Origin: Thermosediminibacterales bacterium
GTDB taxonomy: Bacteria; Bacillota; Thermosediminibacteria; Koleobacterales; JARRCM01
Direction of reading: 5' to 3'
Length of the DNA: 64,000 nucleotides
Assembly: GCA_029982205.1 (NCBI GenBank)
Contig: JARRCM010000005.1
Coordinates: 1-64,000, forward strand
Both the position numbers and the translations under genes were made by a program. Below the pieces are notes generated by a model. It saw only the letters and a program-made list of their open reading frames with translations. It had not been told where the DNA came from and ran no database searches. This document shows positions 25,972 through 34,313 of this stretch, piece after piece. Every line of letters begins with the position of its first letter. Position 1 is the stretch's first letter.

Positions 25972-27065
25972 CTTATTTCCCTCCTGCTTGTTATCAATTC
26001 CTGCTTTTTGATTCTCCTCATTTTCCCAAATGGACCCTGCCTTAACGCATCTAAGCGTTCCCTTACTTCATTACACAACTTTTCCTTTTGCTTGCTGGAA
26101 TAAAACCCTAAAGAAGCTGCAGCATTAATCCCTGCTAATCGGCCTTCTTCCATTGCACTACTGGCTTCTTCAATTCCAGTTATGTCACCTGCAACATATA
26201 TGCCTTGTATGGTTGTCTCCATGTTTTCATCATGAAGGGGCACAAATCCCCCAAGTTCAGGAATGTATTTAAACTTGCAGCCTGCGATCCATGCGAGTTC
26301 AGCAAGCGGTGTTAACCCTGTAGCTATACAGATCGTATCAACCTCAAACACCTTTTCAGTTCCCGGAATAAATTCCCATTTATCGTTTAACCTACCAATA
26401 ACCGCACCTTCAACCTTGTTTTCTCCCAACGCCCTCAAAATAGTATGTGATGTATAAAAAGGCACGCCAGCCCTGCAAACTTTTGCTGTGTGGACTCCAT
26501 ATCCACCAAGTCTTGGTGAAGCCTCTACGATTGCAGTTACTTCACAGCCTGCCTGCAGTAACTGGTAAGACACTATAACACCCACATTGCCCGAACCAAT
26601 CATCAAAACCTTTTTCCCTGGAGCAACTCGATGGATGTTTATAAAGGTCTGGGCGGCTCCAGCTCCCATAACTCCAGGAAGTGTCCACCCCGGAAAATGT
26701 ATTGAATTTTCCATGGCGCCTGTTGCCAGAACAATTCGCTCTGACAATAACTGGACAGATTCGGTTTTATTTTTGACTGCCCACAGCAATTTGTTTTGTT
26801 CAATTCCACAGACCTCGGTATTAAGCCAAACCTCAATTCCCAGTTCCTGAGCTTCCTTTAAAAGCTGTTTCCCTATATCGATACCTCTAACTCCTGCCTT
26901 GTGCTCCTTTGACCCAAAAAACTTATGTATCTGTTTAAAAAGCTGTCCCCCGGGCCTTGAGTTTTCATCGATTAAAACCACCTGTGCCCCTGCTTTTGCA
27001 GCTTCAATAGCAGCTGATAATCCGGCCGGCCCTCCGCCGATAACAGCTATAGATGTCTTATACAC
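25947..27065 (-). CDS. NAD(P)/FAD-dependent oxidoreductase subunit of cluster A (HcnB-like)
   Basis: 372 residues. An N-terminal FAD-binding Rossmann motif, VIGGGPAGLSAA, is followed by a second dinucleotide site, VLMIGSGNVGVIVSYQL (about 145-161), and GIYVAGDITGIEEASSA near 290-306. It is the pyridine-nucleotide-disulfide-like subunit of HcnABC, opine oxidase and archaeal proline dehydrogenase complexes. The start is GTG 27065, overlapping the stop of the [2Fe-2S] gene by 8 nt. An ATG 57 nt upstream is disfavoured because it lies inside the preceding gene. Cluster B has a paralogue (56364-57467). Confidence 0.87.
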   Translation of the reverse strand: MYKTSIAVIGGGPAGLSAAIEAAKAGAQVVLIDENSRPGGQLFKQIHKFFGSKEHKAGVRGIDIGKQLLKEAQELGIEVWLNTEVCGIEQNKLLWAVKNKTESVQLLSERIVLATGAMENSIHFPGWTLPGVMGAGAAQTFINIHRVAPGKKVLMIGSGNVGVIVSYQLLQAGCEVTAIVEASPRLGGYGVHTAKVCRAGVPFYTSHTILRALGENKVEGAVIGRLNDKWEFIPGTEKVFEVDTICIATGLTPLAELAWIAGCKFKYIPELGGFVPLHDENMETTIQGIYVAGDITGIEEASSAMEEGRLAGINAAASLGFYSSKQKEKLCNEVRERLDALRQGPFGKMRRIKKQELITSRREIRCHQQQIV

Positions 27066-27387
27066 CGTTTTCACCTCTTTTCCATTCACCAACTCCTTTT
27101 TGAGTTTCGATAACCATACCATCTTCTACAGGGGTTATGCATGTCCTTACATTCGGAACTCCGTTAACTGTCATAATACAGTCGGTACACCTTCCTATCC
27201 CGCAAAATATCCCGCGGGGTGAATGGTGCTTTTTGGTATATCTGAATTGTTTTCGGCCGTTCGCCAATAACGCTGCTGCAATCATTTCCCCTTCATAAGC
27301 TTCCATTTCTTCCCCGTCAACAATGATTTTAACTTTTTTTGCTTCTTTTAAGTCCTCTAATATTATATGATGTTTAATCCTGTTCAT
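27058..27387 (-). CDS. [2Fe-2S] subunit of cluster A (HcnA-like)
   Basis: 109 residues. A plant-type [2Fe-2S] domain lacking the second half: the ligands are in CGIGRCTDCIMTVNGVPNVRTC (split C-x4-C-x2-C...C near 62-83), preceded by a strand VKIIVDGEEMEAYEGE. HcnA-like small subunits pair with the HcnB-type flavoprotein encoded directly downstream. The start is ATG 27387 with AAAGGA, 17 bp after the DapA-like gene. The paralogue in cluster B is 57464-57781. Confidence 0.85.
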   Translation of the reverse strand: MNRIKHHIILEDLKEAKKVKIIVDGEEMEAYEGEMIAAALLANGRKQFRYTKKHHSPRGIFCGIGRCTDCIMTVNGVPNVRTCITPVEDGMVIETQKGVGEWKRGENGV

Positions 27388-27404
27388 AAACTAAATCAAT
27401 CCTT

Positions 27405-28286
27405 TCAGGGTTCTATGACACCTAGGTCAATCAAATTCTGTTTTAAAACCTTCTTTACTTCTTCATCTGCCTCCGAAAGGGGCAGCCTCAAGCCTCCAAC
27501 ATCAAAACCTTTTATCTTCAAAGCAGCTTTTACCGGGATTGGGTTTGCAGTAATAAACAGGTTTTTAAAAACATCTAAAAGCCTCAAATGAATTTTTGAC
27601 GCCTTATTTACATCACCTGATATATATGCTTCAATCATCTCACTCATATCTCTTCCAACAACATGGGAAGCAACACTTACAATACCATAACATCCTATAG
27701 ATAACATGGGAAGAGTAAGTGAATCATCACCGCTGTAAACTATAAATTCTTCAGAGGTTTCTCTTAATATTTTGCCTGCTTGGTCAAGATTGCCGCTGGC
27801 TTCTTTTAGGGCTACAATGTTCTTGATTTTAGAAAGCTTTATTACTGTTTCTGCAGTCATATTTATGCCTGTCCTTCCAGGTACATTATAAAGCATCAAT
27901 GGAAGTGAAACATTTTCTGCTACAGCTTTAAAATGTTTATATAAACAATCTTGATTCGGTTTATTATAATAAGGGACAACTGCCATAAGCCCGTCAACCT
28001 TGCATTTTTCCGCCTCAACAGCCAGCTGGATGGTATTTCGGGTGGAATTAGTGCCGATTCCTGCAATAATAGGGACATTTATTTTCTCTTTTAAAACCTT
28101 AAAAAGCTCAATCTTTTCTTGATTTGTAAGGGTTGGCGCTTCCCCTGTTGTTCCTGCAACTACTAATGCAGTAGTTCCTTCATCTATTAAATATCGGGCA
28201 AGGTCAACCGCTTTATCAAAATCCACTTCTAATTTATCATTAAAAGGAGTAACCATTGCTGTTAATAATCTACCCCATGTTTTCAT
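27405..28286 (-). CDS. DapA-family aldolase (dihydrodipicolinate synthase-like)
   Basis: 293 residues, complete TIM barrel. It has the diagnostic GTTGEAPTLT (about 45-54), VVPYYNKPNQ with the catalytic Tyr (about 103-112), YNVPGRTG with the substrate-binding Arg (about 133-140) and the Schiff-base lysine in ALKEASGN (about 159-166). These residues fit 4-hydroxy-tetrahydrodipicolinate synthase. DapA-fold enzymes also deaminate 1-pyrroline-4-hydroxy-2-carboxylate in hydroxyproline breakdown, and being inside an imino-acid dehydrogenase operon makes that possible. The sequence alone favours DapA, the context a catabolic role; it is left open. It overlaps the BFD gene by 17 nt. Confidence 0.85.
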   Translation of the reverse strand: MKTWGRLLTAMVTPFNDKLEVDFDKAVDLARYLIDEGTTALVVAGTTGEAPTLTNQEKIELFKVLKEKINVPIIAGIGTNSTRNTIQLAVEAEKCKVDGLMAVVPYYNKPNQDCLYKHFKAVAENVSLPLMLYNVPGRTGINMTAETVIKLSKIKNIVALKEASGNLDQAGKILRETSEEFIVYSGDDSLTLPMLSIGCYGIVSVASHVVGRDMSEMIEAYISGDVNKASKIHLRLLDVFKNLFITANPIPVKAALKIKGFDVGGLRLPLSEADEEVKKVLKQNLIDLGVIEP

Positions 28287-28569
28287 TTGAAGTCCCCCTT
28301 ATTTTTTTCTCTTCAAACAACCCAATTCGTACCGGGCGAACCGGCTTTCGATAAGTGGAAGGCATTAATTCTTCAAGCTTCCGGCCAGTTTTCCTGCTCA
28401 GGATTCGAGCTACGTTCTTTCTGCACGTTCTGCCCTGACACAATCCCATACCTGCTCTGGTCCATCTTTTAACTTCATTTAAAGTCGTTGCGCCATTGTC
28501 AATGGCTTCTTCAATTTCTTCTACGGTAACCTCTTCACACCTGCATACAAAATTTTTTGTTTCATCCAT
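28270..28569 (-). CDS. BFD-like [2Fe-2S] subunit of cluster A
   Basis: 99 residues with the BFD-like pattern CRCEEVT (about 10-16) and GMGLCQGRTC (about 40-49), four cysteines for a [2Fe-2S] cluster. In many HcnB-type or sarcosine oxidase-like proteins this domain is fused to the flavoprotein C-terminus; here it is a separate gene. The start is ATG 28569, which has GAGGG 9 nt upstream. Its paralogue in cluster B is 55593-55862. Confidence 0.8.
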   Translation of the reverse strand: MDETKNFVCRCEEVTVEEIEEAIDNGATTLNEVKRWTRAGMGLCQGRTCRKNVARILSRKTGRKLEELMPSTYRKPVRPVRIGLFEEKKIRGTSNENMG

Positions 28570-28600
28570 TTGATAATCCCTCATTTCTAAATAAATAGAA

Positions 28601-29329
28601 TTACTTTTCATTAAAGGTTTTCCAATATGTTCTCACATCTTTGATCAGATTTTCAATATGTTCAATCATGCTTTTTTCACTCTCATCAGGGTCTCCTTTT
28701 TTTAATGCTTCCAGTATTTTTCTGTGCGAAACCATGTAGGGCGCTCCTACCTTTTCCCTCAGGTACTCAAAAATCTCTGACTGCTGACCTGATAAAGAAA
28801 TGATGTGATATAGCGTTTCTAAAACCTTGTTACGAGATGCCCTTGCAATAGCTTTGTGGAAATCCAGGTCGTTTTGAGAAATGCTTTTATGCATCCTGTA
28901 ATTGTTTTCCTGTGTTTCCAAAATTCTTTCCAGCTCAGCAATTTCCTCCTGTGTAATGTTTTCTGCTGCCAGACGGGCTGTAGTGCGTTCAATAGACTTT
29001 CGGGCCTCAAGGATCACCAAAAAATCCTCTAAAACCTTTGTATTTATATATTTTTCTAGTTTCTTTTTATGAAATTCAATTTTGTTAATAACATTCGTTG
29101 TTTTGATAGCTTCTTCACCTTTTTTTGTAATAACCCTTCCCCTAAATTTTTCTTTTTCTAGATAGCCCATTTTTTCAAGTTTATTAAGAATTCGTCCTAC
29201 GGTAGCAGAACTAACAGAATAACCTTTCTCTGATAATTTATCTGCTATCACCCAGGAGCCTACTGGTTCATTGCTGTCTCGAATTATTTCTAATACTAAA
29301 AGTTCTTTTTCATCAATGTTTTTTCCCAC
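28601..29329 (-). CDS. Transcriptional regulator: NrpR/RNase R-type winged helix fused to FCD domain
   Basis: 242 residues. The N-terminal 70 residues form a winged helix of the NrpR/ribonuclease R N-terminal type, with VLEIIRDSNEPVGSWVIAD and SSATVGRILNKLEKMGYL, not a typical GntR helix. The C-terminal part (about 95-235) is an FCD-like helical domain: LEARKSIERTTARLAA, then DLDFHKAIARAS and a late His. FCD domains sense small organic acids through a metal. The start is GTG 29329 with GGGAGTG. It probably controls cluster A and senses its substrate or product. Confidence 0.75.
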   Translation of the reverse strand: MGKNIDEKELLVLEIIRDSNEPVGSWVIADKLSEKGYSVSSATVGRILNKLEKMGYLEKEKFRGRVITKKGEEAIKTTNVINKIEFHKKKLEKYINTKVLEDFLVILEARKSIERTTARLAAENITQEEIAELERILETQENNYRMHKSISQNDLDFHKAIARASRNKVLETLYHIISLSGQQSEIFEYLREKVGAPYMVSHRKILEALKKGDPDESEKSMIEHIENLIKDVRTYWKTFNEK

Positions 29330-29404
29330 ATTCTCACTCCCTGTAAAGAATTATTAGAAGGGGAATTGATTCCCCTTCTAAATATGATTGGTATTCCAAA
29401 CCCT

Positions 29405-30853
29405 CTATGCCTCCGTAGAAACACTTGGATCAGCTGTTTTCCCCCGTGTCAAACTCGAAACTACGACAATCAAAATCGTTGACACAACAAGAGCGATAAT
29501 AACCCTATTGGGGCCTAATGCAGAAATTTGTGTTAACACAGAACCTGCAATCAAGCCGATTCTAGCTCCCCAAGGAGTGATTTTGCTGTTTTTCTTGCCC
29601 ATTTCAAAAGGTTCATTTGGCCTTTCTTTCCACAAAAGCCCAACTATCAAGAGAGGTACAAGGCCACCACCTGCCATCGCATACGCCTTCGAAAACAGGC
29701 CTATAATTGTCTTGGCATAAATAGCAGCCAGTGCTGCAAAAATTCCTATAATAACCGTAAAAGTAGTAGCATATTTAACCAGCTCTTTGTCAGTTGCATC
29801 AGGCTTGAAAGGCTTGATCAAATCGTTTACTATCAATATGGCGGCAGAATTGAGGTTGGAATCGGCTGATGACATCCCGGCAGCTAATATCAACACAAAA
29901 ATCATTGCTGAAATTCCTACGGGAACATAATTGAGCATAAACCAAGGCATAGCATCATCTGGTTTGAGACCCTGGTTCAGGGTTAATATGACCATTCCTA
30001 CAAGTGCCGTCAACATAACCATAATAATAGCGATTATACCGCTGAAAAGTAGGCCGTTTCTGGCTGTTTTCCCATCTTTTGCTGAAAAACACCTCTGCCA
30101 GTATATCTGGGCTGCTAATATTCCGATACACCCTGTAACAAGCTTGGTTACAAGTGTCATTGGCGGAACATTTGAAAAACTCCACAGCTCCGCTTTCCCA
30201 ACCGCAGCCATTCTTGCTCCTAATTCAGCAATACTCCAGTGGACAGGAGAAAACGCATAGATATAAAAAGCGGTTCCGAAAATGAGTACTAAAATCCCTT
30301 GAATCAGGTCAGTCCACACAACCGAGTAAATACCCCCGAGAGTAGTATACAGTATAAATACAGCCGAAAAGAACAGTATTATTGGAATTGGATTTGCACC
30401 AGTTACAATGTTAAATATCGTTCCAAAACCCTTGCCCTGGCCTCCTACCCAGGCAATCATTATCATAGATGCAAGCAGACCGCCTAATGCTCTTGTAACT
30501 TTATCTCTAACCAATAAATCATCTATCATTTCTGTAAAGGTGTTATATGTAAATCTACCAGCCAAAGCAGCAAACACTAATGCGAAAACTATCTTTGACC
30601 CTTGCTCTCCTAATATGAATGCGATATGAGGCAGACCCAGCGAATAACCTTTACCTGCATGACCGACAAAATTCCCTACTCCCATAATTGTAGCAAATTG
30701 AGTACAGAAAATAAGATAAATCGGGAATGTCCCGCCACCTATGGCGTAATGGCTAAAACTAGACGTGGCTTGGTTGCTAACCTTCCATGAAACATAGAGA
30801 AATGCTCCACACATAACTAACGTAATCACCCATAACAAAACGCCTAAACTCAA
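29405..30853 (-). CDS. Sodium:solute symporter family transporter
   Basis: 482 residues with about 13 transmembrane segments, including LYTTLGGIYSVVWTDLIQG (about 165-183), the SSS signature region of PutP/PanF-type carriers, and AGMSSADSNLNSAA (about 319-332), where Ser residues bind Na+ in this family. It imports an organic solute with sodium. Between the dehydrogenase genes and the regulator, its likely cargo is the cluster's substrate (proline-, hydroxyproline- or betaine-like). The start is TTG 30853 with GGAGG upstream. Confidence 0.9.
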   Translation of the reverse strand: MSLGVLLWVITLVMCGAFLYVSWKVSNQATSSFSHYAIGGGTFPIYLIFCTQFATIMGVGNFVGHAGKGYSLGLPHIAFILGEQGSKIVFALVFAALAGRFTYNTFTEMIDDLLVRDKVTRALGGLLASMIMIAWVGGQGKGFGTIFNIVTGANPIPIILFFSAVFILYTTLGGIYSVVWTDLIQGILVLIFGTAFYIYAFSPVHWSIAELGARMAAVGKAELWSFSNVPPMTLVTKLVTGCIGILAAQIYWQRCFSAKDGKTARNGLLFSGIIAIIMVMLTALVGMVILTLNQGLKPDDAMPWFMLNYVPVGISAMIFVLILAAGMSSADSNLNSAAILIVNDLIKPFKPDATDKELVKYATTFTVIIGIFAALAAIYAKTIIGLFSKAYAMAGGGLVPLLIVGLLWKERPNEPFEMGKKNSKITPWGARIGLIAGSVLTQISALGPNRVIIALVVSTILIVVVSSLTRGKTADPSVSTEA

Positions 30854-30990
30854 GATTTTTCTCCTCCTTTAATTAGATTCAGGTCTTAAAACCGAAAAAT
30901 TATTTGACTATTTTCCTATCACCTCCCAATTTGCCCCAGACCTCTTTAGTATGGCTTATAGTACAACTCTCAGTTAGTTCCTATAAAACC

Positions 30991-32178
30991 TTAACTTGGT
31001 TTACAATGCGTTTTCAGTCTGTCGGGGCTTAATTCATCCACCGGCAGTGATAGAGTTTCTCCACAAATCATTTGCGCCATTATCTTCCCGGTAATAGGAG
31101 CTAGAGCAATCCCATCTCCTTCATGGCCGGCGGCTATGAAAAAACCTTCTTTATCCTTTACTTCACCTAAAAAAGGTTTCCCATCAATTGAAGCAGGCCG
31201 AAGACCAGCAAATGTGCGAATTATATGTACATTTCTTAAAACAGGGAAAAACTTTAATACCTGAGATAGTATATTACTAATCCCTTGATAGGTAGTCTTA
31301 GTATCAAAACCGACAAATTCTCGTGTCCCACCGATCAAATAATTCCCATCAAGCGTCTGAGTAAAAGAAAGGCCAATCCCCAACTCTGCAAGAATCCTGT
31401 CTCTTTTTTCAGCTAAAACAGGGTCAAGCTTTGTTACAATATAATCCGCATCCCAAATATTTGTTTCCCCAACACAGGGAATCTGTTCGGTGACGGCTAT
31501 TTGGCCTTTTTTAGGTTTTATAGGGATTTCTACTCCCGCAAACTTTCCTACCTCAGCCGCCCATGCACCTGCAGCATTTATTACTACCTCGGCATGGTAA
31601 CATTTATTATTATCTGTTACAACTTCCCAATATCCATTAGAGAGTTTTTTTAATGCCGTTACAGAAGATGGTTTATCTATTTCCATACCTCTTTCTATGC
31701 TTTTCATGTAGAAACCCTTCATTACTCTAAGAGGATTTACTTGAGAATCAATAGGGCTATAGGTCGAAGCTATAACCCTGTCATTCACCAAAGGCTGTTT
31801 CTTTTTTACATCCCGTTTATCAATCAACTCCACATCCAGCCCGTAAGACCTTTGTTTTCTAACAAAATCTTCCATTATTTTTAATTGTTCCTGATTCTCT
31901 ATTAAAATCATCCCACCCCTAGTCTGAAACTCTAAATCCGTATTCAGTTCTTCAGATAGGCATTTATACATTTCAAAGCTTTCTAACGCCATTTGGAGCA
32001 AAATGCCGGGCTTTTTCGATTGGAGAAGTATCATGTCATCACAGGCGCCTGAGGATCCCGAACCGATTTCTTTTTTTTCAAGCATCAAAACTTTTTTGCC
32101 CTTTTTAGTCAAATAATATGCGGTTGATAAACCTATGATTCCTGCGCCAATTATTATAACATCAAAAACTTTTTTCAT
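30991..32178 (-). CDS. FAD-dependent DAO-family oxidoreductase, catalytic subunit of cluster A (HcnC-like)
   Basis: 395 residues. It has an N-terminal IIIGAGIIGLSTAYYL FAD motif, the INAAGAWAAEVG segment (about 205-216) and the C-terminal FAGLRPASIDGKPFLG and AAGHEGDGIALAP motifs (about 333-366) of the D-amino acid/sarcosine/glycine oxidase family. It is probably the substrate-oxidising subunit that hands electrons to the HcnAB-type and Fe-S subunits. It is the first gene of the cluster, with a strong promoter 54 bp upstream, and is a close paralogue of 54412-55596. The substrate is not determinable from sequence. Confidence 0.87.
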   Translation of the reverse strand: MKKVFDVIIIGAGIIGLSTAYYLTKKGKKVLMLEKKEIGSGSSGACDDMILLQSKKPGILLQMALESFEMYKCLSEELNTDLEFQTRGGMILIENQEQLKIMEDFVRKQRSYGLDVELIDKRDVKKKQPLVNDRVIASTYSPIDSQVNPLRVMKGFYMKSIERGMEIDKPSSVTALKKLSNGYWEVVTDNNKCYHAEVVINAAGAWAAEVGKFAGVEIPIKPKKGQIAVTEQIPCVGETNIWDADYIVTKLDPVLAEKRDRILAELGIGLSFTQTLDGNYLIGGTREFVGFDTKTTYQGISNILSQVLKFFPVLRNVHIIRTFAGLRPASIDGKPFLGEVKDKEGFFIAAGHEGDGIALAPITGKIMAQMICGETLSLPVDELSPDRLKTHCKPS

Positions 32179-32231
32179 AATTATCTCCTCTCCAGCAGCT
32201 GCTAATCATTGTATGAGTAGCTTTTTCTTTT

Positions 32232-32260
32232 AATATACTATCTCATTCACATTTTGTCAA
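32232..32260 (-). promoter_or_regulatory. Promoter of cluster A
   Basis: On the minus strand TTGACA (32260-32255) and TATATT (32237-32232) are 17 bp apart. Confidence 0.82.
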
Positions 32261-32355
32261 TACTAATTTTTTAATGTTCTGAATTAAATACATCAGTTAA
32301 TAAATGCATAAGTTCAAAAATACTTAATATTGATTTAAATTCTAACATTTTTTTG

Positions 32356-32384
32356 TTGACCTCAAACTTTTTATAATTTATAAT
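32356..32384 (+). promoter_or_regulatory. Promoter of the AOR gene
   Basis: TTGACC (32356-32361) and TATAAT (32379-32384) are 17 bp apart. A second TATAAT at 32372-32377 has too short a spacer. Confidence 0.78.
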
Positions 32385-32393
32385 TAATTTAAA

Positions 32394-32425
32394 CCAAGCT
32401 GCTCATCTTGTGATGAGCAGCTTGG
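32394..32425 (+). other. Perfect 14-bp hairpin at the 5' end of the AOR mRNA
   Basis: Arms 32394-32407 and 32412-32425 are exact reverse complements around a TTGT loop. With the promoter at 32379-32384 as -10, transcription should start at about 32391, so the hairpin would be the first element of the mRNA. No T run follows it on the plus strand, so it is unlikely to be a simple terminator. Confidence 0.7.
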
Positions 32426-32499
32426 AAAATAAAATTAAATTAGCTGTATATCAGTTAATTAAAGTTTTTAAATTAATATTTAGAGAAGGAGGTCAAAAA

Positions 32500-34305
32500 A
32501 TGTTTGGAAAAATATTGAGCATAGATTTAACATCCGAACAAGTTACTGTCGAAAGAGTAGAACATTCAATAATAGAAAAATTCATTGGAGGAAAAGGTTT
32601 AGGAGCTTATTTATTATATAAATCTTTAAAAGGTGGCGAGAATCCTTTTTCTCCTCAAAACCCCTTAATTTTTTTAACCGGACCTTTAACAGCAACAACA
32701 TTTCCTACATCAGGACGGTTTGTTGTTGTCAGCAAATCCCCTCTTACCGGCATTTATGCTGATTCTCATGCTGGAGGTGCTTTCGGTAATGAGTTGAGAA
32801 AAACAGGTTATGACGCCATCATTATAAGAGGAAAAAGCCCACAGCCCAAATTTATCTGGATAAATGACGGCAAAGTAGAGATTAAAGATGCAGAAAAAAT
32901 TTGGGGGTTGTCTGTTGGCAAAACTATTGATGAACTAAGAAAAATAACAAATAGTAAAGCACACATTGCTTGTATTGGACCTGCTGGTGAAAGGCTGGTG
33001 AAGATTTCAAGTATAATGATGGACAAAGACAACGATACTCAAAGAGCAGGAATAGCCGGCAGGGCTGGTTTGGGAGCTGTTATGGGTTCCAAAAATCTTA
33101 AGGCTGTTGTAATTAAAGGCGCAAAAAAAATAGAATATTATGACAACAAAAAATTTAATGAGGTTAGCCTGGCTGCTTTTAAAAAAGTTAAAAACAACTC
33201 ATTTATACCCAATAGGAGAAAGTATGGAACTTCATACTGGGTTGAACCTATGAATAAATACGGATATTTGCCTACGCGAAACTTTCAACAGGGATTTATC
33301 AAAGATGGCGAAAAATTATATTCTTCCTACATGAATAAACTTGTTAAAAGGCATGTCACATGTTCCAACTGCCCTATAAGATGCGGAAAGACATTACCAT
33401 TAAATAACACAGAAGTAAAAGTGGAATATGAAAGTATTGCGTTACTAGGTAGTAACAACGGAATAAAAGACATCAAAGATGTTGCCAGAGCTGTTTGCTT
33501 GTGTAACGATCTGGGATTGGATACCATATCCACAGGAAATGTTATAGGGTTTGCCATGGAATGTGCAGAAAAAGGAATTTTAAAGGATGCCCCCCGTTTT
33601 GGGGATTCAGAAAAACAGAGAGAATTAATTATAGATATTGCATATAAGAAAAACCTGGGCAAAATACTCTCTGAAGGCGTAAAAAAGGCTTCAGAAACGA
33701 TAGGAGAAGCTACATATAAATTTGCTATACATGTTAAAGGATTAGAATTGCCCGGATATGAACCCAGAACCTCATGGGGAATGGCTTTGGCATATGCAAC
33801 TTCAGATAGAGGTGGATGTCATCAAAGGGCATGGACTGTCAAATTAGAACTTGAAGGAATCCTTAAAAAGTTTTCTTTTGAAGACAAACCCCAATTTATA
33901 AAAAGCGTTCAGGACGAAAGGGCTGCTGCATATTCACTGCTTTTATGCGATTTTCTTCCTTTCAGCACGGAAGATGTATTAAGTGCAATCAAATATTCTA
34001 CCGGATCAAACTTTAATGAGCGGGACTATTTAAAGGCAGGGGAAAGAATATGGAACCTGATAAGGCTCTTTAATCTGCGTGAAGGATTATCCAGAAAAGA
34101 CGATACCTTACCAGGCAGAATGTTTGAAGACAAATTGATATTACCAATGGAAACTAACGGGAAAAAGAACATTGTTTTATCCAAGGAAAAATTTGAAAAA
34201 GCACTGGATGATTACTATGAATACAGGGGATGGAACAAAAATGGAGTTCCATCAAAAGAAAAGTTAATTGAGCTGGGGTTAGACGATATTAGCTGTTACA
34301 TTTAA
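32500..34305 (+). CDS. Aldehyde:ferredoxin oxidoreductase family protein (tungsten pterin)
   Basis: 601 residues, the usual AOR length. The N-terminal domain has GKGLGAYLLYK (about 28-38) and TFPTSGRFVV. The [4Fe-4S] ligands are Cys288, Cys291 and Cys295 in CSNCPIRC plus Cys483 in LLLCDF. The pterin-binding LGLDTIS segment is also present. These enzymes oxidise aldehydes to acids with ferredoxin reduction. The start is ATG 32500 behind AAGGAGG. It lies divergent from cluster A, raising the possibility that it oxidises an aldehyde made by that pathway, which is inference only. Confidence 0.92.
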   Translation: MFGKILSIDLTSEQVTVERVEHSIIEKFIGGKGLGAYLLYKSLKGGENPFSPQNPLIFLTGPLTATTFPTSGRFVVVSKSPLTGIYADSHAGGAFGNELRKTGYDAIIIRGKSPQPKFIWINDGKVEIKDAEKIWGLSVGKTIDELRKITNSKAHIACIGPAGERLVKISSIMMDKDNDTQRAGIAGRAGLGAVMGSKNLKAVVIKGAKKIEYYDNKKFNEVSLAAFKKVKNNSFIPNRRKYGTSYWVEPMNKYGYLPTRNFQQGFIKDGEKLYSSYMNKLVKRHVTCSNCPIRCGKTLPLNNTEVKVEYESIALLGSNNGIKDIKDVARAVCLCNDLGLDTISTGNVIGFAMECAEKGILKDAPRFGDSEKQRELIIDIAYKKNLGKILSEGVKKASETIGEATYKFAIHVKGLELPGYEPRTSWGMALAYATSDRGGCHQRAWTVKLELEGILKKFSFEDKPQFIKSVQDERAAAYSLLLCDFLPFSTEDVLSAIKYSTGSNFNERDYLKAGERIWNLIRLFNLREGLSRKDDTLPGRMFEDKLILPMETNGKKNIVLSKEKFEKALDDYYEYRGWNKNGVPSKEKLIELGLDDISCYI

Positions 34306-34313
34306 TGTTTTTA

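Larger units (their letters stand above)
32179..32499. other. Divergent intergenic region between cluster A and the AOR gene
   Basis: A 321-bp AT-rich space containing two outward promoters (32232-32260 minus; 32356-32384 plus) and a perfect 14-bp hairpin at the start of the AOR transcript (32394-32425). No coding sequence is recognised in it. Confidence 0.75.

Noticed and set aside
27405..28286. Naming this gene dapA outright
   Set aside because: Residues fit DapA, but the operon context also fits a pyrroline-hydroxy-carboxylate deaminase; the two cannot be separated by reading alone.
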